Assembly (NCBI GenBank): GCA_946412445.1
Contig: CAMKHH010000080.1
Coordinates: forward strand, 1 to 6,024
DNA from: an uncultured Eubacterium sp.
Lineage (GTDB): Bacteria > Bacillota > Clostridia > Lachnospirales > Lachnospiraceae
Length of the DNA: 6,024 nucleotides
Direction of reading: 5' to 3'
The notes under the pieces are model-generated. The model was not told the origin of the DNA. It did not search any database and saw only the letters and a list, made by a program, of their open reading frames with translations. Positions within the stretch are counted from its first letter, which is position 1, and each line of letters starts with the position of its first letter. Made by a program: the position numbers and the translations under genes. Of this stretch, positions 1-5,958 are shown piece by piece.

Positions 1-1290
1 GGTACCTGCAGAAATTCCCGAACCAAATAAGCTGCTTAAAATTCCGGGTAGTTTCGCAACTACATCCGGTCTGAAGGTTACACCCAGACCAATTCCTATG
101 GCGCTTGCCATAATCAACAGATTACGGTTTGTAAATTTGACCTTGGTCAATGTCTTAATTCCTGACATCGCAACGGTCCCGAACATTAGGATACCTGCAC
201 CGCCAAGCACGCAGGATGGCATAATGGATACAACGGTCGACACTTTAGGGAACAGGCTTATCACAATAAGAAGTGCACCGGCAACGATAGCAACGAATTG
301 TGATGCACACTTGGTCAAAGGAATCAATCCCACATTTTGGCTAAATGTCTGTGCGGGGCCTGATCCCACGAAGGGACAGACAAAGGAACTCACCGCATCT
401 CCTCTTACACCGGCAACAATATCATCACCGCTCAGTTTTGTGCCCGTAACTTCCCCAAGAGTTTCCATAACCCCAACGGTCTCAATAACGGTAACCAGAT
501 ACCCTGCAATGAACGGAACAACAAATTTAGGATTAAAATCAATTCCAAAACGTGCAATTTCGGGCAGCTGAACCCATTTTGCAGAAGTAATCTGTGAAAA
601 ATCAATTAGTCCCAGCGGAATACAGATGATGTATCCAACAATGATTCCAATCATAACAGCGGCTGTATTGAACATACCCTTTGCATAACGGTTTAACAAA
701 AGTATGACGAGAAATACAATCGCAGCAACACCTATGTACGTAGGATTTCCATAATCCGGATTTCCGACTCCACCGCCAATCCAGTCAAATGCAATTGGCA
801 TCATAGACATTCCCATAAGGGTTATTACAGTACCTGTTACAACAGGAGTAAATATCTTCATAAGCGGTTTTACAAAAAAGCTGAGAATAAATTCGAAAAC
901 TGCTCCTAATATCGAAGCTCCAAAGTATCCCGCCATGCCGCCTCCCATTGTGTTGATAATGGTATTTGCAGGTGGGACAAATCCAAAGTCTGTGCCCATA
1001 ACTGTAGGCAGTCCGATTCCAACCCTGAATTTTTTAGGACCAAACCCTCCGGATTGAATAATAGAAGCAATACCGGAAGCAAGTAAGGATGCAGATACAA
1101 GGTATGCTGTATCCACCACATTAAGTCCTGCAATGCCCGCTATAATCAGCGGGACTGCAACAATTCCGCTGAATGCGGTCAAAATATTCTGGAAACCCAG
1201 CAAAATTGCTGTAAGGATTTTTGGTTTGTCAGAAACCTTATATACAAGGCCCGACATTTGTTTCTCTGCTGTTGATGCATTCTTTTGCAT
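1..1290 (-). CDS. NCS2 (NAT family) purine permease, 3' end cut off by the window
   Basis: I translated this frame by hand; it stays open for 430 codons to the left edge. NCS2 proteins usually have about 430-460 residues, so only the last few dozen are missing. It is a polytopic inner-membrane protein, expected to import a purine base with protons. The NAT signature QNVGLIPLTK is at residues 318-327, in the Q-N-x-G-x4-T-[RK] form typical of purine rather than uracil carriers. The TM8 acidic motif METLGE (275-280) carries the Glu expected to hold the purine. TM1 reads GFQN (32-35), where most relatives have Q-H. The start ATG at 1290 follows an AGAGAGGTGA ribosome binding site about 9 nt upstream. 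It lies 119 nt downstream of the FAD-subunit gene, which points to xanthine, hypoxanthine or urate as substrate. The exact base cannot be read from the sequence. Family confidence is high. Confidence 0.93.
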   Translation of the reverse strand, partial: MQKNASTAEKQMSGLVYKVSDKPKILTAILLGFQNILTAFSGIVAVPLIIAGIAGLNVVDTAYLVSASLLASGIASIIQSGGFGPKKFRVGIGLPTVMGTDFGFVPPANTIINTMGGGMAGYFGASILGAVFEFILSFFVKPLMKIFTPVVTGTVITLMGMSMMPIAFDWIGGGVGNPDYGNPTYIGVAAIVFLVILLLNRYAKGMFNTAAVMIGIIVGYIICIPLGLIDFSQITSAKWVQLPEIARFGIDFNPKFVVPFIAGYLVTVIETVGVMETLGEVTGTKLSGDDIVAGVRGDAVSSFVCPFVGSGPAQTFSQNVGLIPLTKCASQFVAIVAGALLIVISLFPKVSTVVSIMPSCVLGGAGILMFGTVAMSGIKTLTKVKFTNRNLLIMASAIGIGLGVTFRPDVVAKLPGILSSLFGSGISAGT

Positions 1291-1299
1291 GATGTGTTT

Positions 1300-1309
1300 T
1301 CACCTCTCT
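1300..1309 (-). promoter_or_regulatory. Ribosome binding site of the permease gene
   Basis: Read on the minus strand, AGAGAGGTGA contains GAGGTGA, which pairs with the 3' end of 16S rRNA. It ends 9 nt before the ATG at 1290. This fixes the start and rules out the in-frame ATG 11 codons downstream. Confidence 0.75.
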
Positions 1310-1335
1310 AAAATTTTGCAATACATTTATATGAA

Positions 1336-1355
1336 AGCAGCTTTCGACTGCTGCT
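1336..1355 (-). other. Small hairpin in the permease leader
   Basis: AGCAGC and GCTGCT form a perfect 6-bp stem around an 8-nt loop, inside the roughly 85-nt leader between the permease promoter and its start codon. No uninterrupted T run follows on the minus strand, so it is not a convincing terminator. It could be a leader structure or a chance repeat. Confidence 0.35.
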
Positions 1356-1382
1356 GATCATTTTGTCAATGAGAGTTTACGC

Positions 1383-1391
1383 ATTATACCA
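1383..1391 (-). promoter_or_regulatory. Extended -10 promoter in front of the permease
   Basis: Read on the minus strand, the sequence is TGGTATAAT: a perfect TATAAT at 1388-1383 preceded by the TGn extension. No good -35 box lies 17 nt upstream, where the DNA is A/T-rich, which is acceptable for extended -10 promoters. The start point would be near 1376, giving a leader of about 85 nt. The promoter sits in the 119-nt gap after the FAD-subunit stop codon. The permease could therefore be transcribed alone as well as by read-through from the xdh genes. Confidence 0.6.
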
Positions 1392-1409
1392 TATGACTAA
1401 GAAAATTTT

Positions 1410-2228
1410 TTAAATTCCGTTGCTTTCCAGAAAGTCTCTTAATAAATTCATACAGACAGATTTTCTGTATTCGGCGGATACCCTGCCGCGAATAGGCACG
1501 ATAGCTTCATCGAAGGCTTTCAGATAGGCATCTTTCACCGTCTTTGCCTCATCAGTTGTCTTACCTGTCAGCATTTCATCGATATCCGGTCTTCTGATTA
1601 CTACATCGCTGACGGCCCCAAAAGCCGTTGCACAGTTTGTGATCCTGCCGTCTTTCATATCAAGAAGTCCGGCAAAGGACACTCTTGAAATCGCCAATGC
1701 GTTCCTGGCCCCAATCTTCTTGTAGTAATAATGATCCAATCCTGTCTTTTTCAGCAATATTTCCACCAGGAGTTCATCCTTCTGCAAAGCCAGTTTTTTT
1801 CTGCCCAGATAGAAATCCTTTATCGGAAGAATCCGCTCTCCTTTACTGGTGGCAAGCCGTAATTTTGCGTCGGCTGCAAAAAAGACCAGGACACTGTCCC
1901 CTTTTGCAGAACCATTACAGATATTACCGCCCGCTGTTCCAAGGTTTCTTATTGCAGGAGCGGCGATCTCTATTACTGCATCCTTTAAAATCTGAGGAAT
2001 CAGTTGACTTTGTAATATCTCTGTATAGGTACTTGCGGCCCCGATGCGTATATATTCAGCATCTGCTTTAATTTCTTTTAATTCCGGTACTTTATTCAGG
2101 AACAGGTAGGATGCCTGATCATCTGCTTCAATCATTAAATCCGTACCGCCCGCATATGGGATAACCGATTCCCTTCCCCTGATTTCAAGTGCCTCTTCCA
2201 ATGATTTCGCAAAGTAGCTTTTTACCAT
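1410..2228 (-). CDS. xdhB: Xanthine dehydrogenase FAD-binding subunit
   Basis: This is the 272-residue FAD subunit of a three-subunit molybdenum hydroxylase. It takes electrons from the [2Fe-2S] subunit and passes them to NAD+ or another acceptor in the cytoplasm. The N-terminal PCMH-type FAD domain shows both flavin motifs: PYAGGTDL (residues 24-31) and NLGTAGGN followed by ICNG (95-106). The C-terminal CO-dehydrogenase-flavoprotein domain shows ARNALAISRVSFAG (174-187) and ends with the usual R-x-S-A-E-Y-R stretch (249-255). E. coli XdhB is slightly longer. The open frame extends upstream to 2297, but I place the start at the ATG at 2228. It has an AGGAGGG site 9 nt upstream, and the FAD domain begins at once. 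The gene overlaps the [2Fe-2S] gene by 7 nt, which suggests translational coupling. Family assignment is firm. NAD+ as acceptor is inferred. Confidence 0.94.
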   Translation of the reverse strand: MVKSYFAKSLEEALEIRGRESVIPYAGGTDLMIEADDQASYLFLNKVPELKEIKADAEYIRIGAASTYTEILQSQLIPQILKDAVIEIAAPAIRNLGTAGGNICNGSAKGDSVLVFFAADAKLRLATSKGERILPIKDFYLGRKKLALQKDELLVEILLKKTGLDHYYYKKIGARNALAISRVSFAGLLDMKDGRITNCATAFGAVSDVVIRRPDIDEMLTGKTTDEAKTVKDAYLKAFDEAIVPIRGRVSAEYRKSVCMNLLRDFLESNGI

Positions 2229-2689
2229 AGTCCTTTTCCCTCCTTTGCGGCGGTACCAACGGCTTCTACAATGGCATTGTAACCGGTACATCTGCAAAGA
2301 TTTCCGGAAATCCCCCTGCGGATGTCTTCTTCAGAAGGACTGGGATTCTCCTCCAGAATACATTCGGAAGCAAGCATCATTCCGGGAATGCAGAATCCAC
2401 ACTGCACGGCACTGACTGCTGCATATGCCTCTGAAAGGACCTGAAAGCGCCGGGTTTTACTATACCCTTCAATTGTCATTACCATACTTCCTTCAATACT
2501 TCCCATCGCAACCATACAGGAATTTACCAGTTTTCCATCCAAAATCACTGAACAGGCGCCGCATTCGCCTTCTTTGCATCCACATTTTGCACCTGTCAGG
2601 TGGAATTCATCCCTGAGTACATCTAATAAACGTTCATTTTGATTTGCTTTACTTGAAACCTGTTCATCATTCAAAATAAAATTGATCAT
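2222..2689 (-). CDS. xdhC: Xanthine dehydrogenase [2Fe-2S] subunit
   Basis: This 155-residue iron-sulfur subunit carries electrons from the molybdenum centre to FAD. The N-terminal plant-type ferredoxin domain holds one cluster on C38, C43, C46 and C58 (C-x4-C-x2-C-x11-C). The C-terminal helical domain holds the second cluster on C97 and C100 (QCGFC) and on C132 and C134 (CRC), followed by the invariant TGY. All eight ligands are present and the length is typical. C36, in the KCGC stretch, is an extra cysteine that is not expected to be a ligand. The ATG overlaps the stop of the molybdopterin-subunit gene as ATGA (4-nt overlap). It has a strong GGAGGTGG site at 2705-2698. The symbol follows E. 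coli xdhC (iron-sulfur subunit), not the cofactor-insertion protein also called XdhC. The corresponding Bacillus gene is pucE. Confidence 0.95.
   Translation of the reverse strand: MINFILNDEQVSSKANQNERLLDVLRDEFHLTGAKCGCKEGECGACSVILDGKLVNSCMVAMGSIEGSMVMTIEGYSKTRRFQVLSEAYAAVSAVQCGFCIPGMMLASECILEENPSPSEEDIRRGISGNLCRCTGYNAIVEAVGTAAKEGKGLW
2238..2244 (-). promoter_or_regulatory. Ribosome binding site that decides the FAD-subunit start
   Basis: AGGAGGG, read on the minus strand, lies 9 nt before the ATG at 2228 and inside the 3' end of the [2Fe-2S] gene. It supports the 272-residue product over a longer reading that would begin at 2297, within the upstream gene. Confidence 0.8.
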
Positions 2690-4797
2690 CCGTTTTCCAC
2701 CTCCTGTAAATATGTCATGATGTCTTCCTGCGTGTACGGAATATGCTGGATTTTGTTTTGCAGTGCATTTTCCAAAGCATCAATATAAGCAGGAGCAGGG
2801 GCAACGTTCGGCAGTTCTCCTGCTCCCTTCGCGCCGTAAGGTCCTGCTGCATAAGGCACTTCCACAAGGTCTGTCACCAGATTCGGAACATCCATTGCAG
2901 TTGGGATAATGTAGTCGCTGAAGCTGTGGTTCCTGACAACTCCCTTTTCGTTGTAACCAATCTGCTCCATAGCGGCATAGCCGATGGACTGTAGGAATCC
3001 TCCTTGCAGCTGCCCGTGTACGATATTTAAATCCAAAGGAGTCCCCACATCATATACCCCCCAGGCCCCCAGAACTTTCGTGACCGCTGTAAGAGTATCT
3101 ACTTCCACTTCAATCACATTCACAGCCCAGGAATAAGTCGGGTAGGCATCCCCGCAAAACGTCTCAATATCAAAAGGAATCATGAAATCCGGATGTACAT
3201 AATGTTCTTCTATCAGCTGCTCTTCCCCTGGTTTCCACTGTGCTTTTAATTTTTCCGAGGCACGCTTTATTAATTCTCCAACTACCATGATGGAGCGGCT
3301 TGCAACCGTCGGACCGGAATCCGGCACCTGGTCTGTATCCGGGTTATTGAATGTCACCTGGTCAAGAGGAATGCCCAGAGTATCTGCCGCTATCTTGGCA
3401 AATGTAGTCTTGGCTCCCTGTCCCATATCGGTAATACTGATTAACAATTCTACGGTATCGTCAGAATTTTTACGTAATTTTGCAACAGATTTGATGATAT
3501 CCCTTTCTCCGTTTCCCGTAAATCCACAGCCATGATAGACCATGGAAATCCCGATTCCTTTTCGAAATCTGCCTGTCTGGCTTTTATAGAGCTCATGTTT
3601 TTTTCTGAAATCCGATAACTGATCCGCCCGTTCAATCATTTCCGGAAGCGGTACATGAAAATGGAATTTTCCTCTCGTAGATGTCTCATCCCCCTGCTTT
3701 ACCAGATGCTGCTTTTTAAATGTCAGCGGATTCGTGCGAAGCGATTTTGCAATATGATTCATCATCATTTCAATTGCAAAAAAAGTCTGAGGTGCGCCAA
3801 AGCCACGCATCGCACCATTTGGCACAGTATTCGTCTTCATGCCATCTCCTGTTACCCTCAGATTCTCTATGTTATAAACACCAGCGGCTCCGATAAGTCC
3901 GCGCTGCAGCACAACATCTGTCAATGTAGTATATGCACCGGCATTATAGATAACATGGATATCCAATCCTGTGACTTTTCCGTCTTTTACGGAGGCTTTA
4001 TATGTGCAGACAGATGGGTGACGCTTTGAAGTGAATTCCATATCCTCTCTTCTGTCAAATACATACTTTACAGGCCTTCCTGCCTTTTTTGCAGCCACCG
4101 CAACCTGACAGGCCAGGATGGATGGGTAATCCTCCTTACCCCCAAAGGCACCTCCGGTCACATCCTGAATAATCCTGATATCCTCTCTTCCCTCTCCCAG
4201 TGCTTTTGACACGGCTCCAATCACATAATACGGACATTGCATAGAACCACGTACGACGATGCGTCCATCCTGCGGATACGCAATCAGCCCATTGGTTTCC
4301 AGGTATGCCTGCTCCTGCTGACCGGTTTCAAAAGTTTCCGTAATGATTCGGTCAGCTTCTTCAAATGCGTGATTCATATCCCCTTTTTCATAATTATGAT
4401 GGAAGAACGAAATCTCTGACTTTTGTACATCGAATACAGGTTCCAGTTCTTCGTAATCTACAACAATTTCACTTAATATTCTGGCAATTTCTTTCCTGTC
4501 CGGACCTGCCACCATCAGTATGGGATCACCGATATATTCCACGGTATCCTCAGGGAATACCGGCATATCCTCCAGCACAACATGTATCTTGTTCTCACCT
4601 GTAACGTCATCCTTGTCAATAATAAAATAATCGTCAGAAATTTTAGGAAGCACAATATTTTTTATCCTCGCCCTTGCCTTGGTGGAACGCAGCATCTTTC
4701 CATAAAGCATACCTTCCATCACGATATCATCCACGTAGGATGCCTGACCGCTGATTTTGGCATCATGATCCTTTTTCTTTACAGAGTTACCTATCAT
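2686..4797 (-). CDS. xdhA: Xanthine dehydrogenase molybdopterin-binding catalytic subunit
   Basis: This 703-residue catalytic subunit hydroxylates purines at a molybdenum centre. The N-terminal aldehyde oxidase/xanthine dehydrogenase hammerhead domain (about residues 10-120) precedes the molybdopterin domains (about 130-700). Aligned by eye to bovine xanthine oxidase, the key residues are all present. Q187 matches Q767, and E222 in GGAFGGKE matches E802. R299 matches R880, 34 residues before F333 of RGFG (F914). E661 in KGAGELP matches the catalytic base E1261. The E802/R880 pair marks purine hydroxylases rather than aldehyde or CO enzymes. The frame extends upstream to a TTG at 4848, but I prefer the ATG at 4797. 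The hammerhead homology starts there, and the 4848 codon lies inside the promoter dyad. The ribosome site for 4797 is modest: AAGGA about 11 nt upstream. The gene is first in the Mo, FeS, FAD order. Xanthine, hypoxanthine or another purine cannot be told apart here. Confidence 0.95.
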   Translation of the reverse strand: MIGNSVKKKDHDAKISGQASYVDDIVMEGMLYGKMLRSTKARARIKNIVLPKISDDYFIIDKDDVTGENKIHVVLEDMPVFPEDTVEYIGDPILMVAGPDRKEIARILSEIVVDYEELEPVFDVQKSEISFFHHNYEKGDMNHAFEEADRIITETFETGQQEQAYLETNGLIAYPQDGRIVVRGSMQCPYYVIGAVSKALGEGREDIRIIQDVTGGAFGGKEDYPSILACQVAVAAKKAGRPVKYVFDRREDMEFTSKRHPSVCTYKASVKDGKVTGLDIHVIYNAGAYTTLTDVVLQRGLIGAAGVYNIENLRVTGDGMKTNTVPNGAMRGFGAPQTFFAIEMMMNHIAKSLRTNPLTFKKQHLVKQGDETSTRGKFHFHVPLPEMIERADQLSDFRKKHELYKSQTGRFRKGIGISMVYHGCGFTGNGERDIIKSVAKLRKNSDDTVELLISITDMGQGAKTTFAKIAADTLGIPLDQVTFNNPDTDQVPDSGPTVASRSIMVVGELIKRASEKLKAQWKPGEEQLIEEHYVHPDFMIPFDIETFCGDAYPTYSWAVNVIEVEVDTLTAVTKVLGAWGVYDVGTPLDLNIVHGQLQGGFLQSIGYAAMEQIGYNEKGVVRNHSFSDYIIPTAMDVPNLVTDLVEVPYAAGPYGAKGAGELPNVAPAPAYIDALENALQNKIQHIPYTQEDIMTYLQEVENG
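2698..2705 (-). promoter_or_regulatory. Ribosome binding site of the [2Fe-2S] subunit gene
   Basis: GGAGGTGG, read on the minus strand, is encoded inside the last codons of the molybdopterin-subunit gene. It lies 8 nt before the ATG at 2689. Together with the ATGA stop/start overlap it indicates coupled translation. Confidence 0.75.
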
Positions 4798-4835
4798 TCT
4801 CCATATTTTCCTTTCTATTGATTTTAAAGCAAAAA

Positions 4836-4876
4836 CCTTAACCCACAATAATTGATACTTTTATTGTAGATTAAGG
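4836..4876. promoter_or_regulatory. 41-bp bipartite inverted repeat, candidate operator of the xdh operon
   Basis: On the plus strand CCTTAA (4836-4841) and ACAATAA (4845-4851) are mirrored by TTATTGT (4861-4867) and TTAAGG (4871-4876). Thirteen of 16 positions per arm match around a 9-nt centre, and the three mismatches are grouped between the two blocks. The centre (4856) falls at the predicted transcription start, and the right half covers the -10 box. A protein bound here would be expected to block RNA polymerase. The dyad straddles +1, so DNA binding is more likely than an RNA hairpin. The protein is unknown; the neighbouring ModE-type regulator is the obvious candidate. Confidence 0.6.
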
Positions 4877-4891
4877 CTATAATCCCGTCAA
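4863..4891 (-). promoter_or_regulatory. Sigma-A-type promoter of the xdh operon
   Basis: Read on the minus strand, TTGACG at 4891-4886 and TACAAT at 4868-4863 are separated by exactly 17 nt. Each box matches the consensus at five of six positions. Transcription would start near 4856, giving a leader of about 59 nt before the ATG at 4797. It lies in the 137-nt gap after the regulator gene, so the enzyme genes can be expressed independently of it. Confidence 0.7.
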
Positions 4892-4934
4892 ATTCTTTTA
4901 CAGAAGAACTCGTATTTCCATCCTTTTTATACAA

Positions 4935-5864
4935 TTAGAATAGTCTTTTAAATTCATTCTCCGCAAACTTTCGTACATTTTGTTCAAATTCCATATAATT
5001 TTCCAGGAATTTCAGTCCTTCCCGGGTTAAATAGGTATTTCCTCCATTGCTCCCCCCGTGCACACGCGTAACCACTGCAATTCCAAGCTCCTCTTCCAGT
5101 GTATTCAACATGGACCAGGCTTTACTGTATGACAATCCTATGTGCTTGCAGGCATCCCGGACAGAATGTGTTTCTTTAATCAGCATCAGTAAGAATTTGG
5201 TTCTGGCATTAAAAAACGAGGATTCCTTTTCTATACTGATTCTCAAAAAAGGATGATAAATGTTCTCATTGTGTTCCTTCAATAAATCATCCAGGCGGTC
5301 CATGTCTTCCATGTCAAGGATGATACCCTCATCTTCCACTTCCATCAGCTTACGTTCCACATCCAGCCTCTGCACTGCACCTCTCAGCCCATATGAGCCC
5401 CCATAAGATAAAATGTCCGGCAGTAATTGGTTATCTATCAGGAGCGGATGCCCGGCTTTTCCCTGATAAGAAGGTACAATAAGCGGTTCACCGGAAGTTA
5501 TCAATTTAATAATTGTATCTGGTGTGACCATTGGTACATTGACCGGCGTAAACACTACCTGATCTGTCTTGTCTTTTATATACTTGAATCCGATTTTAGC
5601 AGAATCAAGCATCTGAGACCTTTCATATTCCTCATTTCGAAGAAAAATAACCCCATAATCCGATAAATGGTATTCGATATCTTCTCCCCGATATCCTGTG
5701 ACTATAACGATCGGAGAGATTCCGGCTCTTTGAAATGTCAACACGATTCTTTTGATTACTGTAATGGAACCAATTTTAAGAAGCGGATTGGATTTACTGT
5801 CTGCCGATGTCTCTCCTGCTGCCACAATAATCCCACCTGTTCTCTCTGGTTTTTCATTACTCAT
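4935..5864 (-). CDS. Two-domain regulator: degenerate MobA/MocA-like nucleotidyltransferase fused to a ModE-type winged helix
   Basis: The product has 309 residues from the ATG at 5864, or 313 from the in-frame ATG at 5876. Numbers here use the longer form. Residues 14-205 look like the MobA/MocA fold, which loads CTP or GTP onto molybdopterin. The Rossmann start GGIIVAAG (14-21), IVIVTGYRGEDIEYHL (56-71), FTPVNVP (109-115) and AGHPLL (141-146) are recognisable. Expected catalytic residues are changed: the G-x-S-x-R-M-G-x-x-K loop reads GETSADSKSN (21-30), VDVP is VNVP, and DxDTPED is DMEDMDRLDD. Residues 222-313 match the ModE N-terminal domain: helix-turn-helix at about 237-262, glycine-rich wing RVHGGSNGGNTYLT (271-284), then a dimerisation-like helix. 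ModE's molybdate-binding TOBE domains are absent. From memory the fusion is not unique in Clostridia. I infer a cofactor- or nucleotide-responsive regulator of the downstream xdh genes. Residual cytidylyltransferase activity is not excluded. Confidence 0.85.
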   Translation of the reverse strand: MSNEKPERTGGIIVAAGETSADSKSNPLLKIGSITVIKRIVLTFQRAGISPIVIVTGYRGEDIEYHLSDYGVIFLRNEEYERSQMLDSAKIGFKYIKDKTDQVVFTPVNVPMVTPDTIIKLITSGEPLIVPSYQGKAGHPLLIDNQLLPDILSYGGSYGLRGAVQRLDVERKLMEVEDEGIILDMEDMDRLDDLLKEHNENIYHPFLRISIEKESSFFNARTKFLLMLIKETHSVRDACKHIGLSYSKAWSMLNTLEEELGIAVVTRVHGGSNGGNTYLTREGLKFLENYMEFEQNVRKFAENEFKRLF

Positions 5865-5867
5865 TAT

Positions 5868-5874
5868 AACCTCC
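5868..5874 (-). promoter_or_regulatory. Ribosome binding site favouring the shorter regulator start
   Basis: GGAGGTT, read on the minus strand, has its GGAGG core 5 nt before the ATG at 5864. The ATG at 5876 has a competing AAGGAAG site with 6-nt spacing. The first site is the better match to the 16S tail, so 5864 is my choice, but the two starts differ by only four residues. Confidence 0.55.
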
Positions 5875-5878
5875 ATCC

Positions 5879-5898
5879 TGTACTTCCTTCACAGTACA
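5879..5898 (-). other. Hairpin over the upstream ribosome site of the regulator gene
   Basis: TGTACT and AGTACA form a perfect 6-bp stem around an 8-nt loop just before the ATG at 5876. The AAGGAAG site for that ATG lies mainly in the loop and stem. It could weaken initiation at 5876 and favour 5864. A chance repeat cannot be excluded. Confidence 0.35.
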
Positions 5899-5942
5899 TA
5901 TTCCGCTCCCTGATAACTGCGGATTGCTGCGCACTACATGCT

Positions 5943-5958
5943 CTTATCATATGATAAG
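5943..5958. promoter_or_regulatory. Perfect 16-bp palindrome, candidate operator of the regulator gene
   Basis: CTTATCATATGATAAG is its own reverse complement over all 16 bases. It contains the whole predicted -10 box of the regulator promoter. That placement is typical of a repressor site and suggests autoregulation by the winged-helix protein encoded just downstream. The binding protein is inferred, not shown. Confidence 0.55.

Noticed and set aside
98..571. 157-residue open frame on the plus strand opposite the permease
   Set aside because: It is antisense to a clear NCS2 permease, has no recognisable domain, and no ribosome site was noted. It is a shadow frame.
1336..1355. Rho-independent terminator between the FAD subunit and permease genes
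   Set aside because: The stem is only 6 bp and no T run follows on the transcribed strand. It also lies downstream of a good -10 box.
1291..1390. Possible purine riboswitch in the permease leader
   Set aside because: The three-way junction, the two kissing-loop sequences and the conserved pyrimidine pocket of the guanine/adenine class are not visible. The leader has only one small stem, and I cannot see the xanthine (NMT1) fold either.
1685..2071. 128-residue open frame on the plus strand opposite the FAD subunit
   Set aside because: It is a shadow of a conserved minus-strand gene with no recognisable motif.
2576..2584. Extra cysteine (C36) in the [2Fe-2S] subunit as a sign of an unusual cluster
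   Set aside because: All eight standard ligands are present, and as far as I recall a KCGC variant next to the first ligand also occurs in other molybdenum hydroxylase subunits.
3655..4029. 124-residue open frame on the plus strand opposite the molybdopterin subunit
   Set aside because: It has atypical composition and no domain, and it lies wholly within a conserved catalytic gene.
4798..4848. Upstream TTG start (4848) for the molybdopterin subunit
   Set aside because: It lies inside the promoter dyad, at about +9 of the predicted transcript, has no ribosome site in that transcript, and adds 17 residues outside the conserved domain.
4890..4912. Terminator hairpin after the regulator gene (AATTCTT...AAGAACT)
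   Set aside because: The stem is imperfect and A/T-rich, it overlaps the -35 box of the xdh promoter, and no T run follows.
5667..5954. 95-residue Cys-rich open frame on the plus strand, partly reaching the intergenic region
   Set aside because: Most of it is antisense to the regulator gene. It has no plausible domain, and its end runs through the promoter palindrome.
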